Of a stretch of 64,000 nucleotides of DNA, positions 28,542 to 37,988 are shown one piece after another. The notes under the pieces are model-generated. The model worked only from the letters and a program-made list of their open reading frames with translations. It did not search any database and was not told the origin of the DNA. Source of the DNA: Nitrosomonas marina (GTDB lineage: Bacteria; Pseudomonadota; Gammaproteobacteria; Burkholderiales; Nitrosomonadaceae); NCBI RefSeq assembly GCF_900110145.1, contig NZ_FOCP01000012.1, positions 1-64,000 on the forward strand, given 5' to 3'. Numbering within the stretch: position 1 is the first letter of the stretch; the number at the start of each line of letters is the position of its first letter. Both the position numbers and the translations under genes were made by a program.

Positions 28542-29726
28542 CTACCTCAGTCGAGCATAAGCCGCTCGAATATTTTCGAGTATTTGTGTGACGGTTTTTT
28601 GGGATGCGCCTATATTCAGGCGCATGTATCCACTACCTTGTTTGCCAAATAGTATGCCTGGGCTCAAACCAACACCGGCCTGCGCAATGAAAAACTGTTT
28701 CAACGATGCGTCTGTCATTTTCATTGCTTTACAATCCAGCCAGAGCAGGTATGTACCTTCGGATGGTGTGACACGAATATCAGTCAGATGCTTATCCAGA
28801 AAAGCCGCGACACAGTCACGTGTTTTACCCAGATAACCGCGCAACGCATCCAGCCATACATCTCCTTCCCTGTAAGCGATTTCAAAAGCAACGTTGCTGA
28901 ACGGATTGGACGCGCTGACATGCCAGGTCTCGAAAATTTCGGCAATAGCTTTACGAATTGTTTGATCCTGAATGATTAACATGGAAAGATTCAGACCAGG
29001 AATATTAAATGTTTTGCTCGGCGCCATTGCTGTAATCACGCGTCTTTCGCTGCCTGGAAGAGTGGCCAGCACAGTGTGCCTGCATTCTGGATAAACCAGA
29101 TCAGCATGGATTTCATCGGACAAAATCATCAGATTATGTTTCTCAGCAATTTGCAATAATCGCGCCAGTTCTTGCGGCGTCCAGACACGCCCGACGGGAT
29201 TATGCGGAGAACATAGCAGCAGCAATTTAGCTTTCTGCGCGCAATACTCAAGATGATCAAAATCGAACGTATAATGACCGCGTTCGAATTTCAACGGATT
29301 CTCGATGAGCTTTCTACCCGTTCGAGTGACAGCCGAAAAAAACGGAAAATAAACGGGTGGCTGGATAATCACAGATTCACCGGGTTGGGTAAATGCCATG
29401 ACAGCCGCATTTAGCGAAGGCACTACACCGGGGCACAAGACAATCCAGTCGCGCTCAATCGCCCAGCCATGACGCCGCTGCATCCAGTCGATCGCTGCCT
29501 GGTAAAGACTATCAGAAAATAGCGTATAGCCATAAATCGGATGCCTGGCGCGCTCAATTAGTGCCTGCGTCACCGCAGGTGGCGCAGCAAAATCCATGTC
29601 TGCCACCCAGGCCGGGATCACATCCAACTGGCCAAACATGGCCCCGCGACCATCGTATTTGGTACTGCTGGTACCAGTACGATCAATATATCGATCGAAA
29701 AAATCCGGACCGATACCGGCACTCAA
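28542..29726 (-). CDS. PLP-dependent C-S lyase, probable OvoB
   Basis: The 394-residue enzyme matches the MalY/PatB class of fold-type I C-S lyases. It shows VIPAWVADMDFAAPPAV, SDEIHADLVYP, and AMAPSKTFNIPGLNLS with the PLP lysine. Alone it would be called cystathionine beta-lyase. Its ATG, however, overlaps the stop codon of the ovoA reading frame by four bases. In ovothiol synthesis a PLP lyase (OvoB) cleaves the histidyl-cysteine sulfoxide made by OvoA, so that role fits best. Confidence 0.85.
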   Translation of the reverse strand: MSAGIGPDFFDRYIDRTGTSSTKYDGRGAMFGQLDVIPAWVADMDFAAPPAVTQALIERARHPIYGYTLFSDSLYQAAIDWMQRRHGWAIERDWIVLCPGVVPSLNAAVMAFTQPGESVIIQPPVYFPFFSAVTRTGRKLIENPLKFERGHYTFDFDHLEYCAQKAKLLLLCSPHNPVGRVWTPQELARLLQIAEKHNLMILSDEIHADLVYPECRHTVLATLPGSERRVITAMAPSKTFNIPGLNLSMLIIQDQTIRKAIAEIFETWHVSASNPFSNVAFEIAYREGDVWLDALRGYLGKTRDCVAAFLDKHLTDIRVTPSEGTYLLWLDCKAMKMTDASLKQFFIAQAGVGLSPGILFGKQGSGYMRLNIGASQKTVTQILENIRAAYARLR

Positions 29727-30223
29727 AGCACCCGCTCCCAGACAGTCACCTCTGACAAGGTATGCTGATGTTTATGGCTTGTTTCGCGGATTACAAACGG
29801 AACCGATTGAGGCCCCTGAATCAGTTTAAAATGCCCACCAAGGATTTCTTTCAATCCGTCCAGTGTGGTGAAGTTTTCACCGTCACGTTTGTAACCGCCG
29901 ATCCAGTGCTCTTTCTTGGTATGTTCCGTCAACCAGGTATAGGGTGAAGCAATCATTAACAATCCGCCCATATTGATACGCGTATGAATGGTACTGAGCA
30001 GCTTCGCTGGCTCATACAGTCGATCAATCAGATTGGCGGCCAGAATCAGATCGTATTCCGTATAAAGCGGTTTCAAGTTACATGCATCACCCTGATAAAA
30101 GTCCACCTTATTTTTAACGCTCTCCAATCCCAAACCGCTCAGGGTGCGTTCCTTGTAGAAAACCAGATCGCCTTCGTCCGTCAGGGTATAACGCAACACG
30201 CCCTGCTGCGCCAGTTGAACGCC
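29723..30223 (-). pseudogene. ovoA: C-terminal methyltransferase part of ovoA after an in-frame amber codon
   Basis: This segment continues the ovoA frame directly after TAG (30224-30226) with GVQLAQQGVLRYTLTDEG and runs open to the stop at 29723-29725. It encodes the rest of the SAM methyltransferase domain, including YDLILAANLIDRL and the WIGGYKRDGE segment seen in 4-mercaptohistidine methyltransferases. Motif I of that domain lies before the stop codon, so this part cannot fold as a complete enzyme on its own. A GTG at 30199 could start a 158-residue fragment, but no ribosome site is evident. Confidence 0.72.
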
Positions 30224-31837
30224 CTAACCGATAAAGCGCGCGGAAAAATCGACACCGGTAACATGATCGAAATGGCGTGCAAGCTCAAATGTCGATCGTC
30301 CGGATGCGCAACCGAGATCAAGCGCCTTATGCGCAGGTCGGTCACCCATCGCCGCAATCGCCAGGTCTGCCAGTGCCTTGGGAAAATTAGGCACGTCAAA
30401 ATACGTGTCGCCATAGTGAAATTCTGCGTATTCCGACAGCAGCTTGTCAGTTTCATAATTCGAGGTTTGAATCACGGCCGGTGCATCTGAAACAACATAA
30501 CGAAACCCGGCATGCTGGAAAAAATGCCGGCGAAAGGCGTATCGCGAACTCCGCAACGTTTCGTTGCCGCATGAAATCCACGATCCGCCTTTGATGAGAT
30601 TGTGCTGGTTGTCAAATGTCGGCGTTGTAAAATCATCATACAACGGATGCACATCAAAACCTTCGAACGGATAAGTCGGTGTCTCCGTCCACTGCCAGAC
30701 ATTACCGACAATATCGTAAAAATCGCCCTGCTGAAATTCATTGACCGGACAACTCGAAGCGTAATAATCAAGATGCAGGTTGCCGGTTGCGGGTTTACCA
30801 TGCGAAATTTCAGAAAGGCCTGCAACATCGTATAAGCGGTACCACTCATCTTCAGTTGGCAACCTGAACGGCTTTCCGGTAGTCTTGGTTTTCCAGTTAC
30901 AGAACGCTTTTGCTTCATGGTAATTGACATCGACCGGCCAGTCCCACGGCATCGGTATTTCATCAGTCATGGTACGCATAAACCAGTCCTCACCCTTTTT
31001 GACCCAAAAAGTGGGATGCGTCGATTTACAAAAATTGCGCCACGAAAGACCTTCTTCCTCCCAGTAATCATCGGTCTGGTATCCATTCGCATCGACAAAA
31101 GACCGATATTCCTGATTGCTGACAAGATATTTGCTGGCCTGAAATGCGGTGATATCAGCACTATGGTGACCATACTCATTATCCCAGCCATAGTGCATAT
31201 GTGTGGATTTATTCTTTCCGGTTTCTATCGTGCCGGCCGGTACCGGAATAAGTTCATTGGCTGGTGCAGCGCCGGTTTTCTGGCAAGGACGCCACTGCTC
31301 GTGCGGCTGAACATAATCCATGGCGTGCTGCCGGATCAGCACCGATGATGTTTCCAAATGAATCTGTTCATGTTCGATACCCATCAGAATCGGCCAGAAA
31401 GGGCTTTCCCAGCTAATCGGTAATGTCAGTGGCAGGTCGCTGATCAATTTGTCAACCATTTCGCGCATTCTGCGGCGGTATGCTGTGACTTCCTCGACCG
31501 CAGGCCAGTCGTAATGTGTATTGTCCAGATCATCCCAGCTCATTTCGTCCACACCGACTGCAAACATCGACTCAAACTTTGGATTGATCCGTTCAGTAAT
31601 CAGTCCTGCCAGCATCAGTTTATTGACAAAAAAGGTCGCTGTGTGCCCGTAATAAAAAATTAACGGATGACGCAACGAAATTGATTTTTTGTAATACGCC
31701 TCATCATTACGTAATGTCTTAAAAAGTTGTTCATAACAATCGAGCGTAGCATGAAAATATGTGCGAATTTCTTCGCGTTTGGTATTGGCTTCTTCGCCAT
31801 TGAGCAAAGGCGTTCTCTGAATCAGTTGTGTTGACAT
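30224..31837 (-). CDS. ovoA: ovothiol biosynthesis sulfoxide synthase OvoA, interrupted by TAG
   Basis: The 537-residue open part has a DinB-like iron-binding domain ([31 protein letters not shown]). A formylglycine-synthase-like domain ([56 protein letters not shown]) follows. The start of a methyltransferase domain ([28 protein letters not shown]) comes last before the TAG. OvoA joins cysteine to histidine C5 as a sulfoxide and then methylates the thiol-histidine. Both halves together (29723-31837, 703 codons) equal the usual OvoA length. The truncated protein would keep the sulfoxide synthase but lose the methyltransferase. Confidence 0.9.
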   Translation of the reverse strand: MSTQLIQRTPLLNGEEANTKREEIRTYFHATLDCYEQLFKTLRNDEAYYKKSISLRHPLIFYYGHTATFFVNKLMLAGLITERINPKFESMFAVGVDEMSWDDLDNTHYDWPAVEEVTAYRRRMREMVDKLISDLPLTLPISWESPFWPILMGIEHEQIHLETSSVLIRQHAMDYVQPHEQWRPCQKTGAAPANELIPVPAGTIETGKNKSTHMHYGWDNEYGHHSADITAFQASKYLVSNQEYRSFVDANGYQTDDYWEEEGLSWRNFCKSTHPTFWVKKGEDWFMRTMTDEIPMPWDWPVDVNYHEAKAFCNWKTKTTGKPFRLPTEDEWYRLYDVAGLSEISHGKPATGNLHLDYYASSCPVNEFQQGDFYDIVGNVWQWTETPTYPFEGFDVHPLYDDFTTPTFDNQHNLIKGGSWISCGNETLRSSRYAFRRHFFQHAGFRYVVSDAPAVIQTSNYETDKLLSEYAEFHYGDTYFDVPNFPKALADLAIAAMGDRPAHKALDLGCASGRSTFELARHFDHVTGVDFSARFIG

Positions 31838-32099
31838 ATAGTGTTGTATTCATCAAGTTATTCAAAATCTGGGCGTTATTATAACCTCTCGCAAAATGGC
31901 AATCACTCTCATCCGATAATTTTGGTCACCAGCAATATTCTGGATTGTTTCGCAACACATCATATTTCTGCTCGCATAAGGAATGCGGATGATTATACCG
32001 AATCCCCCAAAATATTCGGAGGCGTGCTGGAGCAGGTTGGTAATTCGAATTATAATGTACAGGGCAGTTGTAAATCTCCCACCAGCCCGAGGACACATT

Positions 32100-32579
32100 A
32101 TGAATTACCTTTATATTTTGATTAAGTTTATATGCATACCTGCTGCATTCTTGACTGTAATGCATACGTCGCTTGCAAGCGAAACACCTGGCGTTCAATG
32201 CGACAGGCAATCTGAAACCAATCACCCGTGTCCATTTGAACTACCCGTTGACACGATATCAAAACTCAAAATTGATGCTGGTTTTGGCTGGGGAATCTTT
32301 AATGGCAGCATCTACAATGGCAATAGCGAATACACTGTCACCCAACTCGACATCAGCATGGAGCCTGTCCACGATCTCCATTCAATGGAGATGGCACACG
32401 CGGAACATGCCGGATCACATGAACCCAGAATGAAGCAGATCGAAATGAACCTTCAACCACTGACCAAAGGCGCTATTTCATTGGCCTTGGACGATGATGT
32501 AGTACATGTACATGACTTCAAATGGAAAGTAGTCAGGGTCTATGGTCATAAAGCGCAAAAAGGAAAGAAAACACAATAG
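32100..32579 (+). CDS. secreted protein of unknown function
   Basis: A GAGGA precedes the ATG at 32100. The 159-residue product has a signal peptide (cleavage near SLASE), two early cysteines (VQCDRQ, HPCPFEL), a repetitive Gly/Asn patch (FGWGIFNGSIYNGNSEYTV) and a His/Met-rich stretch (HDLHSMEMAHAEHAGSHEPRMK). That stretch could bind copper. The pattern IFNGSIYNGNSEYTVTQL resembles domains thought to describe extracellular additions, but I do not assign a family. It is followed after 44 bases by a membrane protein gene. Confidence 0.68.
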   Translation: MNYLYILIKFICIPAAFLTVMHTSLASETPGVQCDRQSETNHPCPFELPVDTISKLKIDAGFGWGIFNGSIYNGNSEYTVTQLDISMEPVHDLHSMEMAHAEHAGSHEPRMKQIEMNLQPLTKGAISLALDDDVVHVHDFKWKVVRVYGHKAQKGKKTQ

Positions 32580-32623
32580 ATACGTCATGACACATTCTAT
32601 CTGCCACGCCCAGAGTGCGGTTC

Positions 32624-33193
32624 ATGCAGCAATCTATTAAAAATATCCGCGGCATCCTGATTTACACCGCCAGTGTTTCTCTGGTTTCTCTGGTTTATTT
32701 CATTTATGCCTATTCCAGTTATCCTATTCCCGAAGAACGCGAAACTTTTCTCTCTGAAGTGGGTGAATTTTTCGGTAAAACAGGTCTGGGTCTGCTTGGA
32801 TTCATTTATTTACGCACGATTTTGAAGCTGATGCTGGGTCAAGGCAAGCTGGCACAGCGGTTGTTGCCCGATTATCAGGCGCCTATTCATTCCTCAGCCC
32901 TGGAATATCTGCTTGCCTGGATGAACCGTACTCATGTTTATTTCGGTATCGCAGCCATTGCTGTAATGTTGCTGCATATTTCTTTGATGGATATTTCACG
33001 CTATAGTCATATTTTATTTTTTCCGGCATTACTTGCACTAATCGTCTGGCAGGGATTATTTGGTATGTTTCTGGCATGGCGTTACTCACCTGCCGAATTG
33101 AAAAAATTCTCCCATGTGGTGCACGCGCAATTCATTACCGGCATCGCGATTGGAATTTTTGCCTTTTTCGGGCATATTCTCATCGATGACTGA
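32624..33193 (+). CDS. His-rich integral membrane protein, possible b-type cytochrome
   Basis: The 189-residue protein has about five membrane segments. Paired histidines lie in or near the helices: NRTHVYFGIAAIAVMLLHISL, KFSHVVHAQF and FFGHILIDD. Spaced His in antiparallel helices is the usual way ferric-reductase-like and cytochrome b561-like proteins hold haem b. That makes electron transfer across the membrane a reasonable guess but not proven. A GTG at 32615 is an alternative start. Confidence 0.72.
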   Translation: MQQSIKNIRGILIYTASVSLVSLVYFIYAYSSYPIPEERETFLSEVGEFFGKTGLGLLGFIYLRTILKLMLGQGKLAQRLLPDYQAPIHSSALEYLLAWMNRTHVYFGIAAIAVMLLHISLMDISRYSHILFFPALLALIVWQGLFGMFLAWRYSPAELKKFSHVVHAQFITGIAIGIFAFFGHILIDD

Positions 33194-33333
33194 TCACCAT
33201 TAACAAGCATATGTTTGTTGCTGTAATCATTTACATGATCGGTGCAATGTATCATGCGAAGATGTATGAGGCGCATTGACGTTACCATCAACGTGACGCA
33301 ATTCATGATTTGCAGGGATGTCTGCCGTTGCTG

Positions 33334-34935
33334 CTATGACGACTTCCGCAACACAGTATCACGCGCTTGCGACAGTAATGCCGGATAATCCCTGCTGAAA
33401 TGTAATCCACGACTTTCGTGCCTGAGCATCGCGCTACGCACGATCAGATCGGCGGTGTCGACCAGATTGCGCAACTCAAGCAAGTCGCTGGATACACGAA
33501 AGTGGGTATAAAACTCATTGATTTCTTCACGCAGCAGATCGATTCTGTGCTGCGCGCGCTGAAGACGCTTGGTCGTCCGAACAATGCCGACATAACTCCA
33601 CATACAACGACGCAATTCATCCCAGTTATGCGAAATGACAATTTCTTCATCGGCATCGGTGACACGGCTTTCGTCCCAGTCAGGTATCTTGGGCATTGCT
33701 GTCGAAGTTTGGCCGTTAATATCCTTCGCGGCAGCTCTGGCAACAACCAGACACTCCAGCAACGAATTGCTGGCGAGCCGGTTTGCACCGTGCAGTCCGG
33801 TATGGGCTGTTTCACCTATCGCGTATAAATTTTTCAAATCCGAACGCCCTGTCCAGTCTGTCAGAATACCACCACAGGTATAATGCGCCGCAGGCACAAC
33901 TGGAATTGGTTCTTGCGTCAGGTCTATCCCCAGTTTCAGGCAATGCGCGTAAATAGTCGGGAAATGCTGCTGCAGAAAATTTGCCGGCTTGTGCGAAATA
34001 TCCAGATAAACGCAATCAAGGCCTCGCTTTTTCATCTCAAAATCGATTGCTCGCGCCACGATATCGCGTGGTGCCAATTCTGCACGTTGATCATGCGCCG
34101 CCATAAAGCATTCACCATTGGGCAACTTGAGCAGGCCACCTTCGCCGCGAACCGCTTCACTAATTAGAAACGATTTGGCGTGCGGATGATAAAGACAGGT
34201 CGGATGAAACTGAATAAATTCCATATTGGCAACACTGCAACCTGCTCGCCACCCCATTGCAATCCCATCGCCCGTCGCCGTATCAGGATTGGTGGTATAC
34301 AGATAAACCTTGCTTGCACCACCTGTGGCTAGCACAGTGTTCTGCGCTGTAAACGTGCGCACACTTCCGTTACTGCGGTCCAGCACATACGCCCCCAGGC
34401 AGCGCCTGTCAGCCGGACCCTTATTCGTATTGCCGCTGATTTTATCGCTGGTGATCAGGTCAATGGCGATATGCTGTTCCAGAATCATGATATTGGAACA
34501 GTTGCGCACCTTTTCGATCAAAGCTTGCTGAACTGCCTTGCCCGTTGCGTCCCCGCTGTGAATAATGCGCCGCGTACTATGTCCGCCTTCCTTGGTCAGA
34601 TGATAGCCGGTATCATGATTATCGTCTTTACTAAATTCAACACCCTGCTCGATCAGCCACTTTATAGCTTCTTGCGCATGCTCGGCAATAAACCGGACTG
34701 TTGATTCATCGCATAAACCGGCACCGGCAATCAGCGTATCCTGCACATGTTTCTCTGGCGTATCTTCATCGGACAAAGAAGCAGCGATACCGCCTTGTGC
34801 CCATCCGCTTGCACTGTCATTGAGAGTCAGTTTTGTAACGACCCCCACCCGCTGAGTACGCGCCAAATTCAAGGCAAGTGTGAAGCCGGCCAAACCGCTG
34901 CCAATAATCAAAGTATCAAAATATAAATTATGCAT
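33334..34935 (-). CDS. nadB: L-aspartate oxidase
   Basis: The 533-residue flavoprotein opens with DTLIIGSGLAGFTLALNLA (FAD-binding) and contains ASGWAQGGIAASLSDEDTPE, EGGHSTRRIIHSGDATG and VPAAHYTCGGILTDWTGRS. This is the standard set for NadB of the succinate dehydrogenase flavoprotein family. It oxidises aspartate to iminoaspartate, the first step of NAD synthesis. Neighbouring nadA/nadC genes are not present. Confidence 0.96.
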   Translation of the reverse strand: MHNLYFDTLIIGSGLAGFTLALNLARTQRVGVVTKLTLNDSASGWAQGGIAASLSDEDTPEKHVQDTLIAGAGLCDESTVRFIAEHAQEAIKWLIEQGVEFSKDDNHDTGYHLTKEGGHSTRRIIHSGDATGKAVQQALIEKVRNCSNIMILEQHIAIDLITSDKISGNTNKGPADRRCLGAYVLDRSNGSVRTFTAQNTVLATGGASKVYLYTTNPDTATGDGIAMGWRAGCSVANMEFIQFHPTCLYHPHAKSFLISEAVRGEGGLLKLPNGECFMAAHDQRAELAPRDIVARAIDFEMKKRGLDCVYLDISHKPANFLQQHFPTIYAHCLKLGIDLTQEPIPVVPAAHYTCGGILTDWTGRSDLKNLYAIGETAHTGLHGANRLASNSLLECLVVARAAAKDINGQTSTAMPKIPDWDESRVTDADEEIVISHNWDELRRCMWSYVGIVRTTKRLQRAQHRIDLLREEINEFYTHFRVSSDLLELRNLVDTADLIVRSAMLRHESRGLHFSRDYPALLSQARDTVLRKSS

Positions 34936-35080
34936 TCACGCTGATAAAGCATACTTGGTTATTATTTGTATTATGTAGCTGCTATCATAGCAGAGTGCAC
35001 AACCTACATGCGAAATCTGTAAATTTCCAACTGCGGCAAACTCTGGTCTGACCGTATTAATCTTTCATGACAAGTTACAG

Positions 35081-35521
35081 TTATTGGCACGCCACTAAAT
35101 CGATAGTGCCCTGCTGATAGATACCAAAAACATCGTTTTCACCATCTCTCTTTACCAGTTCTATAACGTTCCATGTTCCACTCAGCGTTGAAGGATCCAG
35201 TTTGGCTGCAAACGTTTCAGTCCAGAATTCTATACCTTCCTCCCGGTCAGCACTCACTATGGTAAGTTTCACGCTGTCACCAAGCAATATTGCATTGCCG
35301 TGCGCTGCGGACAGAGTGTTTTCATAATCAACCGAGCCAAATAATGCAAAATGACCGCCCTCTTTTTCGTAAACACCAAACTTGTACTTCCAGTACGGTT
35401 CGCCATTTTGACTAAATACCTGCCAGCAAAATTCACCACGGAATGTTTCTGCAAAAGAGTTAGATACACTCGTCAACATGAAAATAACGGATAAAGTACC
35501 GATTATGCGTTTAGTTACCAT
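35081..35521 (-). CDS. secreted protein of unknown function
   Basis: The ATG at 35521 is favoured because GGAG sits six bases upstream, inside a four-codon upstream extension that begins at 35533. The 146-residue product has a signal peptide (cleavage near SFAET) and a beta-rich body with FRGEFCWQVFSQNGEPYWKYKFGV and LSGTWNVIELV, ending VACQ. The two cysteines could form a disulfide. It looks like a small lipocalin-like periplasmic protein; no function is assigned. Confidence 0.7.
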   Translation of the reverse strand: MVTKRIIGTLSVIFMLTSVSNSFAETFRGEFCWQVFSQNGEPYWKYKFGVYEKEGGHFALFGSVDYENTLSAAHGNAILLGDSVKLTIVSADREEGIEFWTETFAAKLDPSTLSGTWNVIELVKRDGENDVFGIYQQGTIDLVACQ

Positions 35522-35855
35522 TCTCTTCTCCATAATTTAACAATGTTACCCTGTTTTCCCATCAACAAAACCATCACATTCAATACGATAGTTCATTTAG
35601 CAAAAACAAACTCATAGAAATATTAAAGCATCTGAATTTACAGGTGAATATATCCACTCAGATGACGAAAATCAGGCTATATTCATCCGCACATCAATAC
35701 GGTAAAATCCGCGTTCGGCATTGATTCTGATCATGGGTTATTATCCGCTGTTCGAGACTTCTTGCCTAATCTGGTGTACATATTGCAATAGCTTTGACTG
35801 TTGCATATGCCATCATGTTCAACATTTACAAATGCAATTCAAGAAAAGGAATTTT

Positions 35856-36446
35856 ATGACAACCAATATCCCCGGATATACCTACGGCAGCGCAGAAGTA
35901 GCACAATCTCCAATATCAATGGGTGATTTTGCCAATTTAAAACAAGCGACTTTATTCGGCGACGAAGATATCCGCTACCTGAAAATGTCGCACGATATCC
36001 TGAAAGACCAGGTTGAACAAATTCTTGATGTCTGGTACGGCTTCGTAGGTTCAACGCCGTTTCTGCTTCACTATTTCACCAACAAGTCTGATAATCAGCC
36101 AAACACGGATTATCTTGGCGCGGTACGTAAACGTTTTGGCCAGTGGATTCTGGATACCGCAAATGCCAATTATGATCAGGACTGGCTGAACTACCAGTAT
36201 GAAATCGGTCTGCGCCATCACACTACCAAGAAAAATAAAACCGACGGGGTTGATGCTCAACCGATTATCAATCTGCGTTATGTGCTGGCGCTGCAGGTAC
36301 CTATCACGACAACGCTGCGACCATTCCTGGAAAAAGGCGGTCATTCAAGTGAAGATGTTGACAAGATGCAGGATGCCTGGCGCAAATCCGTGCTCATGCA
36401 AGTGATTTTATGGTCGCAACCGTATATTCACGAAGGCCAGTTCTAG
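35856..36446 (+). CDS. single-domain protoglobin
   Basis: The ATG at 35856 follows AAAAGGA. The 196-residue protein matches the protoglobin/globin-coupled-sensor fold. It has an N-terminal segment (MGDFANLKQATLFGDEDIRYLKM), the helix HDILKDQVEQILDVWYGFV, and the proximal-histidine region YEIGLRHHTTKKNK. Such proteins bind O2, CO or NO on haem; in an ammonia oxidiser NO is a likely ligand. It lacks any output domain. An ATG at 35721 would add 45 unlikely residues. Confidence 0.9.
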   Translation: MTTNIPGYTYGSAEVAQSPISMGDFANLKQATLFGDEDIRYLKMSHDILKDQVEQILDVWYGFVGSTPFLLHYFTNKSDNQPNTDYLGAVRKRFGQWILDTANANYDQDWLNYQYEIGLRHHTTKKNKTDGVDAQPIINLRYVLALQVPITTTLRPFLEKGGHSSEDVDKMQDAWRKSVLMQVILWSQPYIHEGQF

Positions 36447-36835
36447 TCTGAAAGAGCAGCATAATTGCTGCTCGCGGGCTCCAAGCAACCGTTTCAATAA
36501 TTGAATCCCTAATTCAATTTCAGCGCTACAGCATCGGCGTTGATGGCGGAATCGGAACTGATCCGCCACCTCACCGGTTTTGATGGTATTTTACATTTTC
36601 CCCATGCCCGGGATTGATAAGACTAGTGACCCAAATGGCGTCTGCTTGGTCTGAATGTAGGCGATTTAAAGCAATTGAAGTGAATAGTACATCGATATGC
36701 CGGCAACTTTGAAAAAGGGTACAATTGGTCTGTTTCGAATAATGTGATTACGTATTTACTCGATGCAGAGTCTCCGATATTCGTGGAAACATCAGACTAT
36801 AGACTTAACAAAATAATAAACACAAACAATCTATT
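36447..36835. other. intergenic region between protoglobin and DAHP synthase
   Basis: A small hairpin (gagcagc at 36454-36460 with gctgctc at 36467-36473) follows the protoglobin stop without a T run. The remaining 360 bp show no gene. No leader peptide rich in aromatic residues was found before the DAHP synthase. Confidence 0.4.
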
Positions 36836-37903
36836 ATGAAATTTCAGACCGATGATTTGCGCATTATTGGTATGCATGAACTCCGCCCACCAGTCGAGCT
36901 GCACATCGATTACCCATTGACGGAAATTGCAACAGAAACGGTTTATACCGCACGGCAGGATGCTCACCGTATTTTACAAGGCGGCGATGACCGCTTGTTG
37001 GTAGTGACAGGCCCCTGTTCCATCCATGATACCGACGCCGCACTGGAATATGCTGTTCGTTTGAAACATTTGCGCGAAGTTTTTAAGAATCACTTACATA
37101 TCATCATGCGCGTTTACTTTGAGAAACCCCGCACAACAATCGGGTGGAAGGGTTTGATCAACGATCCTGACCTGGACAACAGTTTCCATATCAATAAAGG
37201 ATTGCGAATAGCACGCAAGCTACTTCTGGACCTGAACAGCCTGGGTATGCCAGCAGCAACGGAATATCTGGATTTGATCAGCCCTCAATACCTTTCCGAT
37301 TTAATAAGCTGGGCAGCGATTGGCGCGCGCACGACTGAAAGCCAGGCGCACCGCGAGCTGGCTTCTGGAGTATCCTGTCCGATAGGTTTCAAGAATGGCA
37401 CATACGGCAACTTGAACATTGCCATTGATGCCATAGCTGCCGCCTCGCGCCCGCACCATTTTCTTTCAGTTACCAAAGAGGGACGTACTGCAATTTTCGC
37501 GACCCAAGGCAATGAAGATTGTCACATCATTTTACGCGGCGGTCGTAAACCCAACTATGATGCTGAAAGCGTAGCCTCGGCCATCGAGGCATTGAATAAA
37601 GCCAAGTTACCGGCCTACCTCATGATCGATTTCAGTCATGCGAACAGCCACAAGGATTACCGTCGCCAGACAGAAGTGGCGGCCGACGTGGCATCTCAAA
37701 TAGCGGCAGGCAATCACGCGATTTGCGGCGTCATGATCGAGAGTCATTTAATCGAAGGCAATCAAAAAATTGACGGCAGGAAGCGCGAGGAACTCGTATA
37801 CGGGCAAAGCATCACCGATGGCTGCATCAGCTTTGAAACTACCGAACAGATATTGCAACAGCTCTCTGATGCCGTGGAAAAGCGCCGGGGTGTTCAGCAC
37901 TAG
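36836..37903 (+). CDS. aroG: 3-deoxy-7-phosphoheptulonate (DAHP) synthase, class I
   Basis: The 355-residue enzyme shows VVTGPCSIHDTDAALEYA, MRVYFEKPRTTIGWKGLINDP, ARTTESQAHRELASG and MIDFSHANSHKDYRRQ. These are hallmarks of the AroF/G/H class that condenses PEP and erythrose 4-phosphate at the head of aromatic amino acid synthesis. Which amino acid inhibits it cannot be read with confidence, so the symbol aroG denotes the class only. Confidence 0.95.
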   Translation: MKFQTDDLRIIGMHELRPPVELHIDYPLTEIATETVYTARQDAHRILQGGDDRLLVVTGPCSIHDTDAALEYAVRLKHLREVFKNHLHIIMRVYFEKPRTTIGWKGLINDPDLDNSFHINKGLRIARKLLLDLNSLGMPAATEYLDLISPQYLSDLISWAAIGARTTESQAHRELASGVSCPIGFKNGTYGNLNIAIDAIAAASRPHHFLSVTKEGRTAIFATQGNEDCHIILRGGRKPNYDAESVASAIEALNKAKLPAYLMIDFSHANSHKDYRRQTEVAADVASQIAAGNHAICGVMIESHLIEGNQKIDGRKREELVYGQSITDGCISFETTEQILQQLSDAVEKRRGVQH

Positions 37904-37988
37904 TACATAGACCGAAAGGCAACAAGAACCCAACCACAACAAATTGTCATATTTTCTGAACGCTCCACCAGAAATTGTTTCTGTACGG

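Noticed and set aside
29723-30199. Independent methyltransferase gene downstream of ovoA
   Set aside because: It lacks SAM motif I, which lies before the amber codon in the same frame, so it is the interrupted tail of ovoA.
30967-31191. Frames inside ovoA on either strand with partly hydrophobic sequence
   Set aside because: They overlap the well-supported ovoA frame entirely and have no start signals.
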